Assembly: GCA_947165045.1 (NCBI GenBank) | Contig: CAMUYW010000009.1 | Location: 1-64,000, forward strand | DNA from: an uncultured Fibrobacter sp. | GTDB lineage: Bacteria > Fibrobacterota > Fibrobacteria > Fibrobacterales > Fibrobacteraceae | DNA: 64,000 bases | Reading direction: 5' to 3' | In this document: one piece after another, positions 23,397-33,602 of the stretch | Layout of the letters: every line of letters starts with the position of its first letter | Position numbering within the stretch: position 1 is the first letter of the stretch | Translations under genes and position numbers: made by a program | The notes under the pieces: model-generated | The model's database searches: none | Seen by the model: the letters and a program-made list of their open reading frames with translations, nothing else | Told to the model about the DNA's origin: nothing

Positions 23397-24671
23397 ATGA
23401 TGAAAAAGATGAAGTTGTTTTTTTGTGCGATGACTTTGATGCTTGCAGCGCCTACGTTTGCAGCGATTGATACGATTGCCGTAGATGTGGGTATTTCGGT
23501 ATTCCAGACGATGCCGATTGGAATTGTTCCTTTTGAAGAACCTGAAACAATCAAGTGGGCTAATGAAGCTCCCCATCAGATTTTGGCTCGTGATGCCAAT
23601 CTTTCTGGGCGTTTTGAGGCTGTCCCGTCGGAAAAATTTGACTTGGTGCTATTCAGTAAAAAGCGAGCTCGCCAGTATGTGACGGGGCAAGCGACAAAAC
23701 TAAGCAATGGGAAAATCAAGCTTGATTGCTATTTGTATGCAGCTGAAACAAAAGATTTATTGTTTGGCGAAAGTTATACGGTGAAGTCGCAAGAAGTTCG
23801 TCAGGCTATTCATATGTTCTTTGATAATGTGGTTTATCGCTTATTCGGGGAACGCGGTGTCGCTTCGACAAAGCTTGCTTATGTCTCGGTTATCAATGGC
23901 GTGAAGCAGGTGATGATTGCTGATTACGATGGCTTTTCGCGTCGACAGATTACTCGTGATTCTACGACCAGCACGATGCCTGTTTGGCAGAAAGGTAATA
24001 AGGGACTTGTGTATGTCGGTTATCGTAAGCATCGGCCGAATCTTTATGCTATCTCATTTGGCGGTAAAGAAACTTCGCTTTTCTCGCAGTTTAAGCAGGC
24101 TTACGGTCCGGCGGTGAATCCGAAAACGGGTGAGCTCATTTTCTCTGTAATTGACAATGCTGGTCATTCTGAACTTTATCGTGGCGATATGAAAACTGGT
24201 TCTGCGCAGAAATTCTTGCATTTGCCATCGAATCAGTTGAGTCCGTCTTGGAGCCCGTTTGCAAGTGAAGTGCTGTTTACGAGTGATCGTGGCGGTTCTC
24301 CACAAGTGTACGCTGTGGGCCGTGATGGTACGGATGTGAGACGCATTACGTTTATGGGGCATTATAACGAACGTGCCAGTTGGTCCCCTGAAGGTGACCG
24401 CATTGTCTATACATCAATGGATGATGGCAAAATGAATATTTATACCTGTGCCCTTGATGGTACTGATATTATTCAGCTTACGTCGAATGCCGGGAATAAC
24501 GAACACCCGACATGGTCTCCTGATGGTAAATTGATTGCCTTTAGCAGTGATCGTGGCGGTAGTTATCAAATTTATATAATGCGTAAAGATGGTAGCGGTG
24601 TAACGCGCATTACGAATGGTAACGAAAATAAATCGCCAACGTGGTCTTGGTTCTTTGACGGGAAAAAATAA
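23397..24671 (+). CDS. tolB: TolB, periplasmic beta-propeller protein
   Basis: This 424-residue protein has a signal peptide (ending PTFA-AID), an N-terminal alpha/beta domain and a C-terminal six-bladed propeller. The blades show the recurring WSPDG/SDRGG patterns (for example WSPEGDRIVYTS, WSPDGKLIAFSSDRGG). TolB binds Pal and TolA in the periplasm. GGAGTAGAGG precedes the start; two ATGs in a row are possible starts. It ends close to its last propeller blade. Confidence 0.95.
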   Translation: MMKKMKLFFCAMTLMLAAPTFAAIDTIAVDVGISVFQTMPIGIVPFEEPETIKWANEAPHQILARDANLSGRFEAVPSEKFDLVLFSKKRARQYVTGQATKLSNGKIKLDCYLYAAETKDLLFGESYTVKSQEVRQAIHMFFDNVVYRLFGERGVASTKLAYVSVINGVKQVMIADYDGFSRRQITRDSTTSTMPVWQKGNKGLVYVGYRKHRPNLYAISFGGKETSLFSQFKQAYGPAVNPKTGELIFSVIDNAGHSELYRGDMKTGSAQKFLHLPSNQLSPSWSPFASEVLFTSDRGGSPQVYAVGRDGTDVRRITFMGHYNERASWSPEGDRIVYTSMDDGKMNIYTCALDGTDIIQLTSNAGNNEHPTWSPDGKLIAFSSDRGGSYQIYIMRKDGSGVTRITNGNENKSPTWSWFFDGKK

Positions 24672-24689
24672 AATAGAGGAGAGGTCAAT

Positions 24690-25274
24690 ATGGCTAAAAT
24701 AATTAAACTAGCTTTGTTAGGTACGGCTGTCGCTCTTTTTGCTTGGGGCTGCTCAAAAGAAAAGCCGGAAACGGATCCCGCTCCTAAAACGGCTCCGGAA
24801 ACTCCTGCGGATACAACGCTTAATCTTGATGCTCTCGTTGCGGATACGTTGAGTGCGGATTCTTTGGCTCGCTTGGAAGCGGAACGTCTCGAGGCTGATC
24901 GTGCGCGCCTAGAAGAAATGATAAACCGCATTATGTTGGAAGACGTGTACTTTGATTATGATCGTTCTGACTTGACGGAAAATGCCAAGCGTTTGCTTGC
25001 GCAGGTTGCAGAAATTTTGGTCAATGAGACTCGCTTTATTGTGACTGTTGAAGGACATACTGATGAACGCGGCACAGAAGATTACAATATTTCGTTGGGT
25101 GCCCGCCGTTCGACGGCTGTAAGAGATTTCTTGATTGCTTACGGTGTGGATGGAAACAGGCTTATGTCGGTCAGCTATGGTGAGGAACGTCCAAAAGTCC
25201 AGGGCTCTGACGAAAATGCTTTTGCCAAGAACCGTAGAGCTCATTTCCGTGTGTCTATTGCAAATAATGAGTAG
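24690..25274 (+). CDS. pal: Pal, peptidoglycan-associated lipoprotein
   Basis: A 194-residue outer-membrane lipoprotein with signal peptide ending FAWGC (Cys21), a Pro/Thr-rich stretch and a charged helix. Its OmpA-like domain has YFDYDRSDLTENAKRLL, VEGHTDERGTEDYN and SLGARRSTAVRDFL, the residues that grip diaminopimelate in peptidoglycan. It ties the outer membrane to the wall and to TolB. It follows tolB by 18 nt with GAGGAGAGG as ribosome-binding site. Confidence 0.95.
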   Translation: MAKIIKLALLGTAVALFAWGCSKEKPETDPAPKTAPETPADTTLNLDALVADTLSADSLARLEAERLEADRARLEEMINRIMLEDVYFDYDRSDLTENAKRLLAQVAEILVNETRFIVTVEGHTDERGTEDYNISLGARRSTAVRDFLIAYGVDGNRLMSVSYGEERPKVQGSDENAFAKNRRAHFRVSIANNE

Positions 25275-25283
25275 GGGTGAATC

Positions 25284-26144
25284 ATGAATTTGAAAGTCGT
25301 TTCTTTGGGTTTTGTTTTAGCTTCTTTTGTGCTTTCGGGATGCAGTAGCATTACAGTATTGCGTACAAAGGAAATGAAGGCTGTTGGCGATGAAATTATG
25401 GTGAAAAATGATTCCGCCTATAAGGCCCTTGCTGCAGAAAATGATTCGCTTCGAGTGCAATTGGATAGCGTTAAGTCCCAGCTGGAAGCCGCTGCTGTGG
25501 CGCAGAAGCGTTTGCAGACTGAAGTCACGCTCCTTTCGAACCGCATGAGCAAAGAAACTGAGCGCCGTGATGCTCGCCAAGAAGAAATTATTTATCGTTT
25601 AGATTTGCTCCTAGGCAAGTCCGATAAGATTTTGGCGAAGAAGGTGGTGGTCAGTGGCGGTTCCTCAAGCGCTGTCATGGAGCCAGACGCCAATGCCGAG
25701 AAGATGATTGAAGCCGAAACGATGTTCAATACAGCTCATTCAGATTATCATCGTGGTGAATACAATCTGGCGTATAAAGGCTTTAAACAAGTCTATGAAT
25801 TGATGCAAACTGGCGAAATGGCTGAAGGTGCTTTGTACTGGATGTCACTTTGTTTGATTGAAGCGAACCAGCCGGCCAAGGCGAAAACGCTTTTGACAAA
25901 CCTTGTAGATTCGAATCCGAAGGGACCGAAGGTTTGCTCGGGCATGTTCAAGCTCGCCTCGATTTATGGTAAGGAATGCAATTTGGATCGTCAAAAACAG
26001 TACTTGCAAACGATTATTTCGAATAACGCATGTGCTTCGACTCCAGAATTGGAACAGGCCGCTGCAGTATTGCAAGGTCTGCTGGACTTTAGGTCAACAG
26101 ATGGACGCTCTGCCGAACAAATCTGCCGTGAAAAGATGAGATAG
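25284..26144 (+). CDS. CpoB/YbgF-like tetratricopeptide lipoprotein
   Basis: A 286-residue protein with signal peptide ending VLSGC, so it is predicted to be lipidated, unlike E. coli CpoB. A coiled coil (about residues 40-110) is followed by tetratricopeptide repeats (AETMFNTAHSDYHRGEYNLA, then YKGFKQV, ALYWMSLCLIEANQPAKA). By position after pal and by architecture it corresponds to CpoB/YbgF, which coordinates peptidoglycan synthesis with outer-membrane constriction. It is the last gene of the tol operon. Confidence 0.88.
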   Translation: MNLKVVSLGFVLASFVLSGCSSITVLRTKEMKAVGDEIMVKNDSAYKALAAENDSLRVQLDSVKSQLEAAAVAQKRLQTEVTLLSNRMSKETERRDARQEEIIYRLDLLLGKSDKILAKKVVVSGGSSSAVMEPDANAEKMIEAETMFNTAHSDYHRGEYNLAYKGFKQVYELMQTGEMAEGALYWMSLCLIEANQPAKAKTLLTNLVDSNPKGPKVCSGMFKLASIYGKECNLDRQKQYLQTIISNNACASTPELEQAAAVLQGLLDFRSTDGRSAEQICREKMR

Positions 26145-26204
26145 GCGCAAAACTTATTGCTGAACCTTTAAAATCGGCCAACTAAGTTCTTTTTTACATA
26201 TTTC

Positions 26205-27727
<1,523 letters not shown>

Positions 27728-27736
27728 GCAGTTAGC

Positions 27737-27760
27737 GTCATGGCGGACTTAATCCGCCAC
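27737..27760. repeat. REP-like palindrome (GTCAT type)
   Basis: GTCA, TGGCGGA (27741-27747), 5 nt, TCCGCCA (27753-27759). The stem resembles that at 9800-9825. Confidence 0.6.
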
Positions 27761-27784
27761 CTAGCCGGAATCTCCTTTGAAAAC

Positions 27785-27815
27785 CCGGTGCGCAAAACGC
27801 GTGCCGGATTTTTTT
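27785..27815 (+). terminator. Rho-independent terminator of guaB
   Basis: CCGGTGCGC (27785-27793) and GCGTGCCGG (27799-27807) pair with two G-U pairs, followed by seven T. Confidence 0.75.
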
Positions 27816-27850
27816 ATATTTATTGCAAATAATTTTAAGAAGGAGTTGAA

Positions 27851-28600
27851 ATGAAATTTACGAAGGCTTTTATGATTTTGGCCGCTTTTGGCATGGCTTT
27901 TGTCGGTTGCTCAAATTCAAGGCAACATAAGGATCCGTCTTGGACGGCGAAGCCCGCGAATATGCAGGTGGTGTTCACGGCACCTATCATTATGGATACA
28001 GAGAAAGATGCGAATGGATCGAATGATTGGCCGATTTTCCCGTGGTATTATACAAGTGAAAATAGACTTTCTTCAATGGGGCCGTCTTCATTGCCTATTG
28101 CTACGAAAGATTCGCTTATGCTGCCTGATGAAATGAAAAAAATGTCGGAGTGGTTTTCGAGTGCTGTAGATAACACGCTCAAGTTCAATTCGAATGTCCA
28201 TTACAAGGTGAGCGAAATTTCAAAGGATGAAGTTTCTTATTCTGAACAGGTGGCTGATGGCGAAAATCTACGAGTCCCGATGCCGAAATCTATGGATAGT
28301 GCCGAAGTCTATATGGTCATGGATAGTATTTCTTTGAAATCTTATGTTAGCCTGAGGGAAGGCACTGGCACAAATATGATGTCTGTGGGGCTTACAGTTG
28401 GTTCTACAATAAATAACAATTGCGTTCAAATTTCGGCACTTTATGCTTTTTACGATGCCAAAACATCGAAACGACTTGATTATGGTTTCTTGGAAGAAAA
28501 ACAGTGTGCTGACCAGAAAGTTATAGAACATGACTGGCAGAATGTTTTACGAGAATTGATTCTGCATACGATAGACAAAACTCCAATCGCACAGTTTTAA
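27851..28600 (+). CDS. Lipoprotein, paralogue of the one at 29850
   Basis: A 249-residue predicted lipoprotein with signal peptide ending AFVGC. It shares with the lipoprotein at 29850-30596 an early block (MQVVFTAPIIMD versus IAVIFTNPVVMN), a central VYMVMDSISL versus AYLFVDAITI, and an end block (YAFYDAKTSKRLDYG versus YGFYDGKTHERLGFG, then DKTPI versus DETPV). I cannot name the family. The pair flanks a lipoprotein expansin. GAAGGAG precedes the ATG. Confidence 0.8.
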   Translation: MKFTKAFMILAAFGMAFVGCSNSRQHKDPSWTAKPANMQVVFTAPIIMDTEKDANGSNDWPIFPWYYTSENRLSSMGPSSLPIATKDSLMLPDEMKKMSEWFSSAVDNTLKFNSNVHYKVSEISKDEVSYSEQVADGENLRVPMPKSMDSAEVYMVMDSISLKSYVSLREGTGTNMMSVGLTVGSTINNNCVQISALYAFYDAKTSKRLDYGFLEEKQCADQKVIEHDWQNVLRELILHTIDKTPIAQF

Positions 28601-28723
28601 ATAAGCAAACGCGGCTGCACCGGCTGCGTTTTTTGATGTATATTAAAAGTGTGTCGCGGGCACTTCGGCGAGCTCAGTGACCTATGTTCTGTGTATGAAG
28701 AATTGCGGCGAGGTTGAAATTTT

Positions 28724-29773
28724 ATGAATTCGCGTAAGTTTGTTTTTTGCCTGGCTTCGGCGGCTGTTTTTGCAAGTACGCTTATGCTTTGGGCATGCGG
28801 CGATTCGGATTCTCCTGTGGTTGTGGGTGAGGAATCATCGTCATCTATGGAATCGAGTTCTTCAAGTGTTGCGTTGTCGAGTTCGCCCGTGGCGCAGTCG
28901 AGTTCATCGGTTGCTTCGTCGAGTTCTGCAAAAACTGCGCCGAGTTCGTCTTCGGAAAAGGTTGCGGAATCTTCGAGCAGTTCTGAAAAGTCCGTGCAGT
29001 CTTCGTCCTCGGCGCCATCTTCTGCGGGCTCATCGGATAGTGGCGTTTGCACGAATTGCGATAGCTATACTGCGGCAGACCCAACGCTTGTCGAAAATGG
29101 TGGCAAAGGTTCCGTGACGACATACGGTAGCATCACTGCAAAAGAAACGAGTCTCGGTGGCGCCTGCAATTATGGACAGACGAATATTCAATATTACGCG
29201 GCAATCCATGTGAATGTTTCGCCTGGGGATGATAAGGGCCCATGGAATGGCGGCGCTGCTTGCGGTGGCTGCGTTCATGTTAAGGCGAAAACGCCTGACG
29301 GCTGGAAGGAAGTGACGGTGCGCATTACCGACCGTTGCCCCGATGCAAACTGCGGTGTCGATTTGGGTGGTGCGCCAGCAAGCGATATTATGGGAATTAA
29401 AGTTGGGCGTTATTATGGCGAATGGGAATTCGTGAGTTGCGAAGGTGTCGAAGGCGTGTGGGGGGACTCCACTTCGATTTGGGTCAAGGAAGGCGCAAGC
29501 GAATTCTGGAGCATTATCCAAGTGCGTAACCCGAAGGACATGGTCAAGAAAATCGTAATTCAGGGCATCGATTCCGATGATATTTACACGCTTGAAATGG
29601 TCGTCGGAACGGAAAACTTCTGGACTGTTCCCGTGGCTGTGCTCAAAACGGACAACCGCTATCGTGTCATTGTGACATACCGTACCGGCACCGATGACGA
29701 GTGGATTATCAAGGGCTTGGAACTTGCAGTACCCGAGGCGAACCTTTATCTTTACGAACATAGGAAAGAATAA
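28724..29773 (+). CDS. Lipoprotein expansin with poly-serine linker
   Basis: A 349-residue predicted lipoprotein: signal peptide ending LMLWAC, then a poly-serine linker (about residues 36-105) and two domains like bacterial expansins. The first is a double-psi beta barrel with GSVTTYGSI, GACNYG, CGGCVHVKAKTPDG and VRITDRCPDANCG; the Asp of TDRCP matches the essential Asp of expansins. The second resembles the CBM63 domain (SIWVKEGASEFWSIIQVRN, VPVAVLK). Expansins loosen cellulose-hemicellulose contacts without hydrolysis. The linker would hold the domains away from the outer membrane. Confidence 0.9.
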   Translation: MNSRKFVFCLASAAVFASTLMLWACGDSDSPVVVGEESSSSMESSSSSVALSSSPVAQSSSSVASSSSAKTAPSSSSEKVAESSSSSEKSVQSSSSAPSSAGSSDSGVCTNCDSYTAADPTLVENGGKGSVTTYGSITAKETSLGGACNYGQTNIQYYAAIHVNVSPGDDKGPWNGGAACGGCVHVKAKTPDGWKEVTVRITDRCPDANCGVDLGGAPASDIMGIKVGRYYGEWEFVSCEGVEGVWGDSTSIWVKEGASEFWSIIQVRNPKDMVKKIVIQGIDSDDIYTLEMVVGTENFWTVPVAVLKTDNRYRVIVTYRTGTDDEWIIKGLELAVPEANLYLYEHRKE

Positions 29774-29849
29774 ATTTTTATATTTGTCTTAAATATATCA
29801 CCTAAACTAGTTCAAATTGTTTGGGAAACTTATTTCAGAAGGAGTTGGT

Positions 29850-30596
29850 ATGAAGTCTTTGAGACTTGTTTTTGTTGCCTTATTTTTATTAATGTTGGCT
29901 GGTTGCGGTGGAACTAACGCTACTATTTCGGAAACCTGGAATTGGCGCCCAGCGACTATTGCTGTTATTTTTACGAATCCGGTTGTAATGAATTCTGATG
30001 ACGTCGCTGATGACTTGCCTGAATATGTTGACTCTTTTCATGAGTGGATGGCTGAGGAATTAAAAAAGAATATTTTGTCTAAGGCCGAACGATTGAGAGA
30101 TAATTCTCAATTGCGTGCTTCTGTGGAACGTTATCCGTTGGGTGTCTCTGGTGCTGTTAACTTTTATATGGCCAATCCAGGAGTCATTTTTAACGAGAAG
30201 GATATTTTTACGATGGATGATGAAAACCTTGCGTTGCCCGAAGCAGATGCGTATTTGTTTGTTGATGCGATTACTATCAATTCTGTGTTGACTGGTGGTG
30301 GTTTAGGCTTGATTGGGCTTTTACTCCACGAAGGCTTGTTGACGATGAAAGGCTCCTATGGCTTTTACGATGGCAAAACTCATGAACGTTTAGGCTTTGG
30401 AACTTTGGAAGCCACTGAAGATTATGTTTTTGGTGTTTCCAAATCCAACTGGGAAAACTTGATGGAAATTGCCGTTAAAAAGCTATTCGATGAAACGCCT
30501 GTTTTGGAATGTGACCATTGCTCTGTTCGTGCAGAAGCCAATTGGGGAGCCCGTGAAACTCGTAAAGCAGCTCCCAAGAAAAGCGTTTGGGATTAA
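29850..30596 (+). CDS. Lipoprotein, paralogue of the one at 27851
   Basis: A 248-residue predicted lipoprotein. The ATG at 29850 follows AAGGAG and gives MKSLRLVFVALFLLMLAGC. It shares several blocks with the lipoprotein at 27851 (see there), including FYDGKTHERLGFGTL and the C-terminal FDETPV. A Gly-rich hydrophobic stretch (LTGGGLGLIGLLLHEGLLTM) in the middle might touch a membrane. The two paralogues flank the expansin gene. Function unknown. Confidence 0.8.
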   Translation: MKSLRLVFVALFLLMLAGCGGTNATISETWNWRPATIAVIFTNPVVMNSDDVADDLPEYVDSFHEWMAEELKKNILSKAERLRDNSQLRASVERYPLGVSGAVNFYMANPGVIFNEKDIFTMDDENLALPEADAYLFVDAITINSVLTGGGLGLIGLLLHEGLLTMKGSYGFYDGKTHERLGFGTLEATEDYVFGVSKSNWENLMEIAVKKLFDETPVLECDHCSVRAEANWGARETRKAAPKKSVWD

Positions 30597-30611
30597 TCTG
30601 AGTTAAGATTG

Positions 30612-30648
30612 AAAAAAAAACGGCACCCGTGTTGGGGTGCCGTTTTTT
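30612..30648. terminator. Bidirectional Rho-independent terminator
   Basis: CGGCACCC (30621-30628) and GGGTGCCG (30635-30642), flanked by a run of A and a run of T, between convergent genes. Confidence 0.88.
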
Positions 30649-30661
30649 ATAATGTTTTCTT

Positions 30662-32080
30662 TTACTTGTTGAGCATCTCAGTTGCTTCGGCGACGGCGAG
30701 CAAGTCTGCTTCTTGGAACGGCTTGCCAATCCACTGCAAACCAACCGGGAGACCACCTGCCATACCGCACGGAACGCTCACGCCCGGGAGACCGGCGAGG
30801 TTCAAGCTAACGGTGTAGATGTCGGAGAGGTAAACGGCCATCGGGTCGGATTCGTTCATGCCGCACTTGAGCGGGAGACCCGGCATTGTCGGGCTTGCAA
30901 TCACGTCGCAAGTCTTGAATGCTTCGGTGAAGTCGTCCGTGATGAGGCGGCGAACCTTCTGTGCTTGCACGTAGTATGCATCGTAGAAGCCTGCGGAAAG
31001 AACGTAGCTACCGAGAAGAATTCGGCGCTGGACTTCCTTGCCGAATGCTTCGCTGCGGGACTTTGCATAAAGGTCGAAGAGCTTGCGGGCTTCGGTGCTG
31101 CGGTAACCATAACGCACGCCGTCGTAGCGGCTGAGGTTAGAGCTTGCTTCTGCCGTTGCGATAATGTAGTAGCTGGACACAGCGTAGCTGATGTGCGGGA
31201 GGCTCACTTCCTTAATCGTGGCGCCTTCGGCTTCCATCTTCTTGAGCATGTTTTCAATGGCTGCCTTGCACTGCGCATCGAGACCTTCGCCAAAGTATTC
31301 CTTCGGAACGCCAATGACCTTGCCCTTGACGCCCGTGCCGAGTTTGGCGGTAAAGTCTTCAGTCGGGCGAGTGCTTGTGGTGTTGTCGTGCGGGTCAATG
31401 CCGCAAATAGCACCGAGAAGCGTAGCGCAGTCGCGAACGGTCGAGCCGAACGGACCAATCTGGTCGAGCGAGCTTGCGTAGGCGAGGAGGCCGTAGCGGG
31501 AAACGCGACCGTAGGTCGGCTTCAGACCGACAACGCCCGTGCAGGCTGCCGGCTGGCGGATAGATCCACCCGTGTCAGAACCGAGAGCGCAGGGAACCGT
31601 GCCAGAGGCGACGGCGACTGCGGAACCACCCGAGGAACCACCCGGAACGCGGGATTCGTCGAGCGGATTCTTGACCGGGCCGTAGTAAGAGGTTTCGTTG
31701 CTGGAACCCATGGCGAATTCGTCCATGTTCGTCTTGCCGACGATGATGGCGCCAGTAGCTTCGAGCTTTTCGAGCGCTGTAGCGGTATAGGGAGCGACAA
31801 AGTTATCGAGAATCTTGGAGGCTGCCGTGGTGCGAGTGCCTGTCAAGCACATGTTGTCCTTTACGGCGACCGGAATGCCGTCGAGCGCTCCGAGGGACTT
31901 GCCTTCGGCACGACGCTTGTCGCTTTCCTTGGCGCGTTCGAGTGCGCGTTCGTTAAGCACCGAAATATAGGCATTTAAATTTTTAGTCGATTCAATTTTT
32001 TCAAGGGAAGCCTGTGCGAGCTTTTCGGCAGTAGTGCTGCCGTTAGCAAGTTGAGCCTGAAGTTCCTGAATAGTCTGCAT
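30662..32080 (-). CDS. gatA: Glutamyl-tRNA(Gln)/Asp-tRNA(Asn) amidotransferase subunit A
   Basis: GatA releases ammonia from glutamine, for transfer to mischarged Glu-tRNA(Gln) or Asp-tRNA(Asn). The 472-residue protein carries the amidase signature GGSSGGSAVAVASG with SDTGGSIRQPA, and the catalytic Lys in PVAVKDNM. The ATG at 32078-32080 follows GGAGAAAG and overlaps the stop of the upstream gene by one base. gatB and gatC are not in this window. Confidence 0.96.
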   Translation of the reverse strand: MQTIQELQAQLANGSTTAEKLAQASLEKIESTKNLNAYISVLNERALERAKESDKRRAEGKSLGALDGIPVAVKDNMCLTGTRTTAASKILDNFVAPYTATALEKLEATGAIIVGKTNMDEFAMGSSNETSYYGPVKNPLDESRVPGGSSGGSAVAVASGTVPCALGSDTGGSIRQPAACTGVVGLKPTYGRVSRYGLLAYASSLDQIGPFGSTVRDCATLLGAICGIDPHDNTTSTRPTEDFTAKLGTGVKGKVIGVPKEYFGEGLDAQCKAAIENMLKKMEAEGATIKEVSLPHISYAVSSYYIIATAEASSNLSRYDGVRYGYRSTEARKLFDLYAKSRSEAFGKEVQRRILLGSYVLSAGFYDAYYVQAQKVRRLITDDFTEAFKTCDVIASPTMPGLPLKCGMNESDPMAVYLSDIYTVSLNLAGLPGVSVPCGMAGGLPVGLQWIGKPFQEADLLAVAEATEMLNK

Positions 32081-32406
32081 TATCTTTCTCCGGACCATTT
32101 CATGATGTAAAGTGCGATGAACATGCCAAGTGCGCTTAGGGCATTCACCTTGAAGCCAAAACCGAGCGCAAATTTGACAAGGTACAAATCAATGACGACG
32201 GGCTGCGGTGTATCGCCAGAAAAACCGATACTGAAATCGGCAGCTTGTGTAAAAATATGATGAACACTGTTATCGTATCCGCCAGCGTTCAAGAGGACTC
32301 CGAGTTCGCCAAACAAAGCTCCGAGAGCTTCGCTCATGATGCCGCCCAAAATCAGGCCGACAAAAATAAAAAGGATAACTCGTGCCAATGAGTTCTTGCG
32401 TGTCAT
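32080..32406 (-). CDS. DUF4321-like small membrane protein
   Basis: A 108-residue protein with hydrophobic segments at about residues 9-30 and 80-102. The first (VILFIFVGLILGGIMSEALG) resembles the GlilGsllGe pattern of DUF4321 proteins, from memory. Its stop overlaps the gatA start (TAATG), so it is coupled to gatA. No function is known. Confidence 0.72.
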   Translation of the reverse strand: MTRKNSLARVILFIFVGLILGGIMSEALGALFGELGVLLNAGGYDNSVHHIFTQAADFSIGFSGDTPQPVVIDLYLVKFALGFGFKVNALSALGMFIALYIMKWSGER

Positions 32407-32442
32407 GCGGTGAAATATAGAAAAATAAGTGGTAGTTCTAAG

Positions 32443-33585
32443 CTACCCCAAGTCGATATCCGGTGATATTTGAATGCGGTAGTCGGGGAACATTTCCTGG
32501 ACTTCGCCTTGGATGGTTTGCAATGCTTCTTGGGCGTTTATGCCGAATCGCATCACTACGTCAAAGCGAATTTCCTTGGCGGTTGTATCGACGTAAAATC
32601 CGTGCATCTGGATAACGAATTCATGCGAAGTGACTTTGTTTAGAATTTCATTGCGGATCTTGGCGGCTTCGTTGTTTTGCGTGTTGTAAGAGTAAACGCC
32701 GATACCTGCAAGGAGGACCCCTGTTTCGCAATAGACTTTGGTTTCGAGCTTGCGCGTGAGCCTGTCGAATTCGGCGACTGTCATAGTATCGGGGAGTTCG
32801 AGGTGGACGGAACCGAGTTTTCGTTCGGGACCGTAGTCGTTGATGATGAGGTCGTATGCGCCACGCACGCCTTCTTCGGAGCGGAGAATTTCCTTGATGC
32901 GTTTGGACAAATCTTTGTCGGCGCGCTTGCCGAGTAAATCGCTCACGGTATCCATCAGCATGCCGAATCCGGCTTTGATGATGAAAATGGAAATGAGAAC
33001 GCCGATGTAGGCTTCAAGCGAAAGTCCTGTGAATATGAAAATGAGAGCTGCGGCAAGCACGGAAAGCGAAATGATGGCATCGAAGAGTGCGTCTGCGCCG
33101 GAGGCGATGAGCGAACCGGATTGAACGCGTTCGCCTTGTGCTTTCACGTAACGTCCGAGTACGAACTTGACGATGACAGCAATCGCGATAATGATGAGCG
33201 ATGTGGTCGTGTAGTCTGCGGTTTCGGGGTTGATGATTTTCTTGATGGATTCCACGCCGGAGGTGATGCCTGCGTAAAGCACGATGGAAGCGACTGTCAT
33301 CGCGGTAAGGTATTCGATACGTCCGTAACCGAGCGGGTGCTTTTCGTTCGGTAATTTTTGCGAAAGCTTATTCCCAACAATCGTAATGATGGACGAGAGC
33401 GCGTCGGACATGTTGTTCACGGCGTCCAGAACGACAGCGATGGAATTTGCCATGAGGCCTATAATCGCCTTGACTGTGGCTAGCAAAATGTTTGTGACGA
33501 TGCCGATGACGCTGGTCTTGACGATGACCTTGTTACGGTTTTCTTCAACGTCGATGATGTTGTTGTGGGTTTTCTTATTGGACAT
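32443..33585 (-). CDS. Cation diffusion facilitator transporter
   Basis: This 380-residue inner-membrane protein has six membrane segments within the first 215 residues and a cytoplasmic C-terminal domain with two ferredoxin-like parts. The metal site is DAVNNMSD in TM2 and GADALFD in TM5. Having Asn/Asp rather than His at these places is more typical of Mn or Fe exporters than Zn exporters, so I would not assume zinc. The C-terminal extension (about residues 300-380) is longer than in YiiP-like members. It probably exports a divalent metal in exchange for protons. Confidence 0.9.
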   Translation of the reverse strand: MSNKKTHNNIIDVEENRNKVIVKTSVIGIVTNILLATVKAIIGLMANSIAVVLDAVNNMSDALSSIITIVGNKLSQKLPNEKHPLGYGRIEYLTAMTVASIVLYAGITSGVESIKKIINPETADYTTTSLIIIAIAVIVKFVLGRYVKAQGERVQSGSLIASGADALFDAIISLSVLAAALIFIFTGLSLEAYIGVLISIFIIKAGFGMLMDTVSDLLGKRADKDLSKRIKEILRSEEGVRGAYDLIINDYGPERKLGSVHLELPDTMTVAEFDRLTRKLETKVYCETGVLLAGIGVYSYNTQNNEAAKIRNEILNKVTSHEFVIQMHGFYVDTTAKEIRFDVVMRFGINAQEALQTIQGEVQEMFPDYRIQISPDIDLG

Positions 33586-33602
33586 ATTTTCTCCTCTCTA
33601 CT

